64,000 bases of DNA from Fodinibius sp964490705 (GTDB lineage Bacteria > Bacteroidota > Rhodothermia > Balneolales > Balneolaceae): assembly GCA_964490705.1 (NCBI GenBank), contig CAZBCG010000003.1, forward strand, positions 62,001 through 126,000. The letters run 5' to 3'. Below the pieces are notes generated by a model. That model was given only the letters and a program-made list of their open reading frames with translations. It had not been told where the DNA came from and made no database searches. Made by a program: the position numbers and the translations under genes. Below are positions 62,379 to 64,000 of this stretch, piece after piece. Every line of letters begins with the position of its first letter. Positions within the stretch are counted from its first letter, which is position 1.

Positions 62379-64000
62379 TCATTGGGTATCGTTCGGAATT
62401 TGTATGCCTATTTTTGTGCCGCTCTGATCACTTTCGAGATGAATCTCTCCACCATGAGCTTTAACTATATCATTAGTGATAGATAAGCCCAAGCCAGTAC
62501 CCTCCGTGCCTTCCTTGGTGGTAAAAAACGGCTGCATAATGTCACCCCTAATGTCCTCTGGAATTCCCGGTCCATTATCTTCGATTTCGATTACTATTTC
62601 CCCGTTTCCGGACTTGGTGCGAACCGATAATGTTGGCTGATAATTAGCTGACGGCTGATCGCTGGCAGCTGACAGCTTTTCTCTCATCGCATCAAAGGCA
62701 TTGTTGCAGAGATTGAGAATAACTCTGCTGAAGTCTTCGGCAATGAGTGGTATTTCGCCAACAGACTCACCCAAGTCTAGCTCAATATCGACATTAATCG
62801 GATGTTCGCTGGCCCGCATGCCGTGAAAGGAGAGGTTGACGTATTCTTCAACCAGCGCATTCAGATCGGTGGACTCCATTTCACCATCGCCGCCACGGGA
62901 GTGCTGCAGCATGGATCTTACAATGCCATCCGCACGGTTGCCGTGCTCGTTGATTTTCTTGAGGTTCATTTCGACGTCATCAAGGAGATTCAGAACTTCT
63001 GAATTCTGATTGCTGGATTCTGAATTTTTAATCTCTTCTCGTGCTTCTTCAACGAGTTCGACTGATAAATCCGAAAAGTTATTGACAAAGTTTAGCGGGT
63101 TTTTGATCTCATGAGCAATGCCGGCGGTAAGTTGACCCAGGGAAGCCAATTTCTCCTGCTGGACGAGTTGGTCTTGGGTCTCTTGCAACTCATGGAGCGC
63201 TTTTTCCAGATTGTCCCGGGCTTCTGCCACCTCATCTCGCTGCTGCTGTATTTCTTGATTCGCCTGCTCTAGCTCTTGATTTTTCTCATGCAACTCTTTG
63301 GTTCGTTTTTCTACCTGTGACTCCAGATCCCCATACAAATCGAAAAACATAGTGCCAACGTACACAGACATGCAGATTGGTAGTGACAGAATTGATAAAA
63401 TGATTACTACTCGAATCAAGTATGGCAAAAAATTTTCTAACGTAGTGGGACCAAAACCGAATACAGTGACTATCATAATGAAAATAGTAGCAAGGCAAAG
63501 TATGGGCAGGGTCAAAAAGCCCGTGGCAACGATCCAGATATTTTCCCTTTGCAATTGTTTCGCTTCCCAGATAATAAGAGAGCCTGCGACTAACACATAC
63601 AATAGAACCAGGACCGGAATTACATTTGCAAAGTTTTGGGGTCCTGATTCACTAGATTTCATCACCAGAAAGTGACAAACGGCAATGAGCACACCCGCTG
63701 CAGGCAAGTACTTCCAAAAAGAATGTTTTTGGGTTTCCAAAAGACTGCTTAATGCAATGGGAATCATGCAGCAAAACTGAAAAAAGGCGTAACTCATTAA
63801 GTACGCCGAGCCAACTGAGAGCATTCCTTTCACGTCAAGAAATCGATATTGGAATAAAAGGCCAACGACAATAGACAAATGCAGCGTTACCAAAAATACC
63901 CAGAAGTTATCTTCATCATTGGGGAACTTGATGTAGAAAGAAAAGTGTAGCAGTGTAATCATCAGCAGCACGACCAATGAAACCAGGAATGCCAGATCAA
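62379..64000 (-). CDS. Membrane sensor histidine kinase 3 (5' end outside window)
   Basis: A sensor kinase whose frame is open to the window edge; a TTG at 63977 lies inside a hydrophobic helix, so the true start is beyond 64000. About 540 residues are visible: six or seven membrane helices (FPNDEDNFWVFLVTLHLSIVVGL ... FGFGPTTLENFLPYLIRVVIILSILSLPI), a coiled coil (ELHEKNQELEQANQEIQQQ), HisKA with GIAHEIKNPLNF, and HATPase with NNAFDAM, DNGPGIPEDI, GTGLGLSI. No receiver is attached. The kinase core is nearly identical to kinases 1 and 2, showing recent duplication or gene conversion. It carries the same repeat-derived inserts at 62646-62677 and 62992-63031. Confidence 0.88.
   Translation of the reverse strand, partial: DLAFLVSLVVLLMITLLHFSFYIKFPNDEDNFWVFLVTLHLSIVVGLLFQYRFLDVKGMLSVGSAYLMSYAFFQFCCMIPIALSSLLETQKHSFWKYLPAAGVLIAVCHFLVMKSSESGPQNFANVIPVLVLLYVLVAGSLIIWEAKQLQRENIWIVATGFLTLPILCLATIFIMIVTVFGFGPTTLENFLPYLIRVVIILSILSLPICMSVYVGTMFFDLYGDLESQVEKRTKELHEKNQELEQANQEIQQQRDEVAEARDNLEKALHELQETQDQLVQQEKLASLGQLTAGIAHEIKNPLNFVNNFSDLSVELVEEAREEIKNSESSNQNSEVLNLLDDVEMNLKKINEHGNRADGIVRSMLQHSRGGDGEMESTDLNALVEEYVNLSFHGMRASEHPINVDIELDLGESVGEIPLIAEDFSRVILNLCNNAFDAMREKLSAASDQPSANYQPTLSVRTKSGNGEIVIEIEDNGPGIPEDIRGDIMQPFFTTKEGTEGTGLGLSITNDIVKAHGGEIHLESDQSGTKIGIQIPNDTQ
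62646..62677. repeat. GCTGACAGC-type repeat inside kinase 3 gene
   Basis: A 32-bp stretch of AGCTG/CAGCT words encodes SAASDQPSANYQ. It is a close copy of 60237-60268 in kinase 2 and is absent from kinase 1. Confidence 0.55.
62992..63031. repeat. GAATTC-type repeat inside kinase 3 gene
   Basis: A near-identical copy of the segment at 57084-57122, encoding KNSESSNQNSEVL in the HisKA linker. It shares words with the intergenic repeat at 33501-33526. Confidence 0.55.

Noticed and set aside
63975..63977. TTG at 63977 as the start of kinase 3
   Set aside because: The frame stays open to the window edge with a continuing hydrophobic helix, so the gene is truncated by the window.

Overview
The window is a stretch of bacterial chromosome, most likely from the Balneolota/Bacteroidota side of the tree. 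This is inference from gene content: a PorV-type type IX secretion (T9SS) barrel next to a large exported protein with a T9SS-like C-terminal domain, two DUF5683 proteins, RNase G instead of a long RNase E, an L21 protein with a long acidic tail, a CxxxY-type CcmE, and two promoters that fit the Bacteroidota consensus TTTG-N19..21-TAnnTTTG. There is no rRNA operon, no CRISPR array, no transposase and no recognisable prophage.

Layout. 1-5744 is an arabinose/arabinan locus: the C-terminal part of an L-arabinose isomerase, an SGLT-type sodium/sugar symporter, a beta-phosphoglucomutase-like HAD phosphatase, and two tandem paralogous GH43 arabinanases. 5898-9085 holds a class II photolyase, purine nucleoside phosphorylase and a metallo-beta-lactamase-fold hydrolase. 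9148-20376 is a long leftward run: PorV, an M6-like cargo without its zinc motif, a metalloprotease/propeller/beta-barrel fusion, DUF5683, a PASTA protein, ribulose-phosphate epimerase and PhoH. PhoH appears to start at a non-AUG codon. 20550-25501 has thiolase, a trans-sulfuration enzyme and two TPR lipoproteins. 25660-35819 mixes housekeeping genes (RidA, L21/L27, cyclophilin, a double dCTP deaminase, RsmE). 35870-41671 carries a C-terminal processing protease, HslUV and RNase G. 42154-48596 has MurA, a biotin carrier, dUTPase and an MFS exporter. 48755-52583 is a cytochrome c maturation operon (ccmC, ccmD, ccmE, ccmF). TruA follows.

54201-54790 is the most unusual spot. A tRNA-Asn gene with its own promoter and terminator is followed by a frameshifted small GIY-YIG nuclease gene, and then by a second, broken copy of the 3' part of the same tRNA plus a second terminator. 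A short CCCGA...TCGGG hairpin has replaced part of the anticodon arm in the broken copy. This looks like the footprint of a tRNA-targeting GIY-YIG element.

54840-64000 is a signalling cluster. Three paralogous sensor kinases lie upstream of a lone receiver and a receiver-PP2C (SpoIIE-type) phosphatase. One kinase gene is split in two by a perfect 11-bp tandem duplication. The kinases also carry in-frame insertions derived from dispersed palindromic DNA repeats, comparable to the Rickettsia palindromic elements. Related repeat words occur between genes elsewhere in the window.
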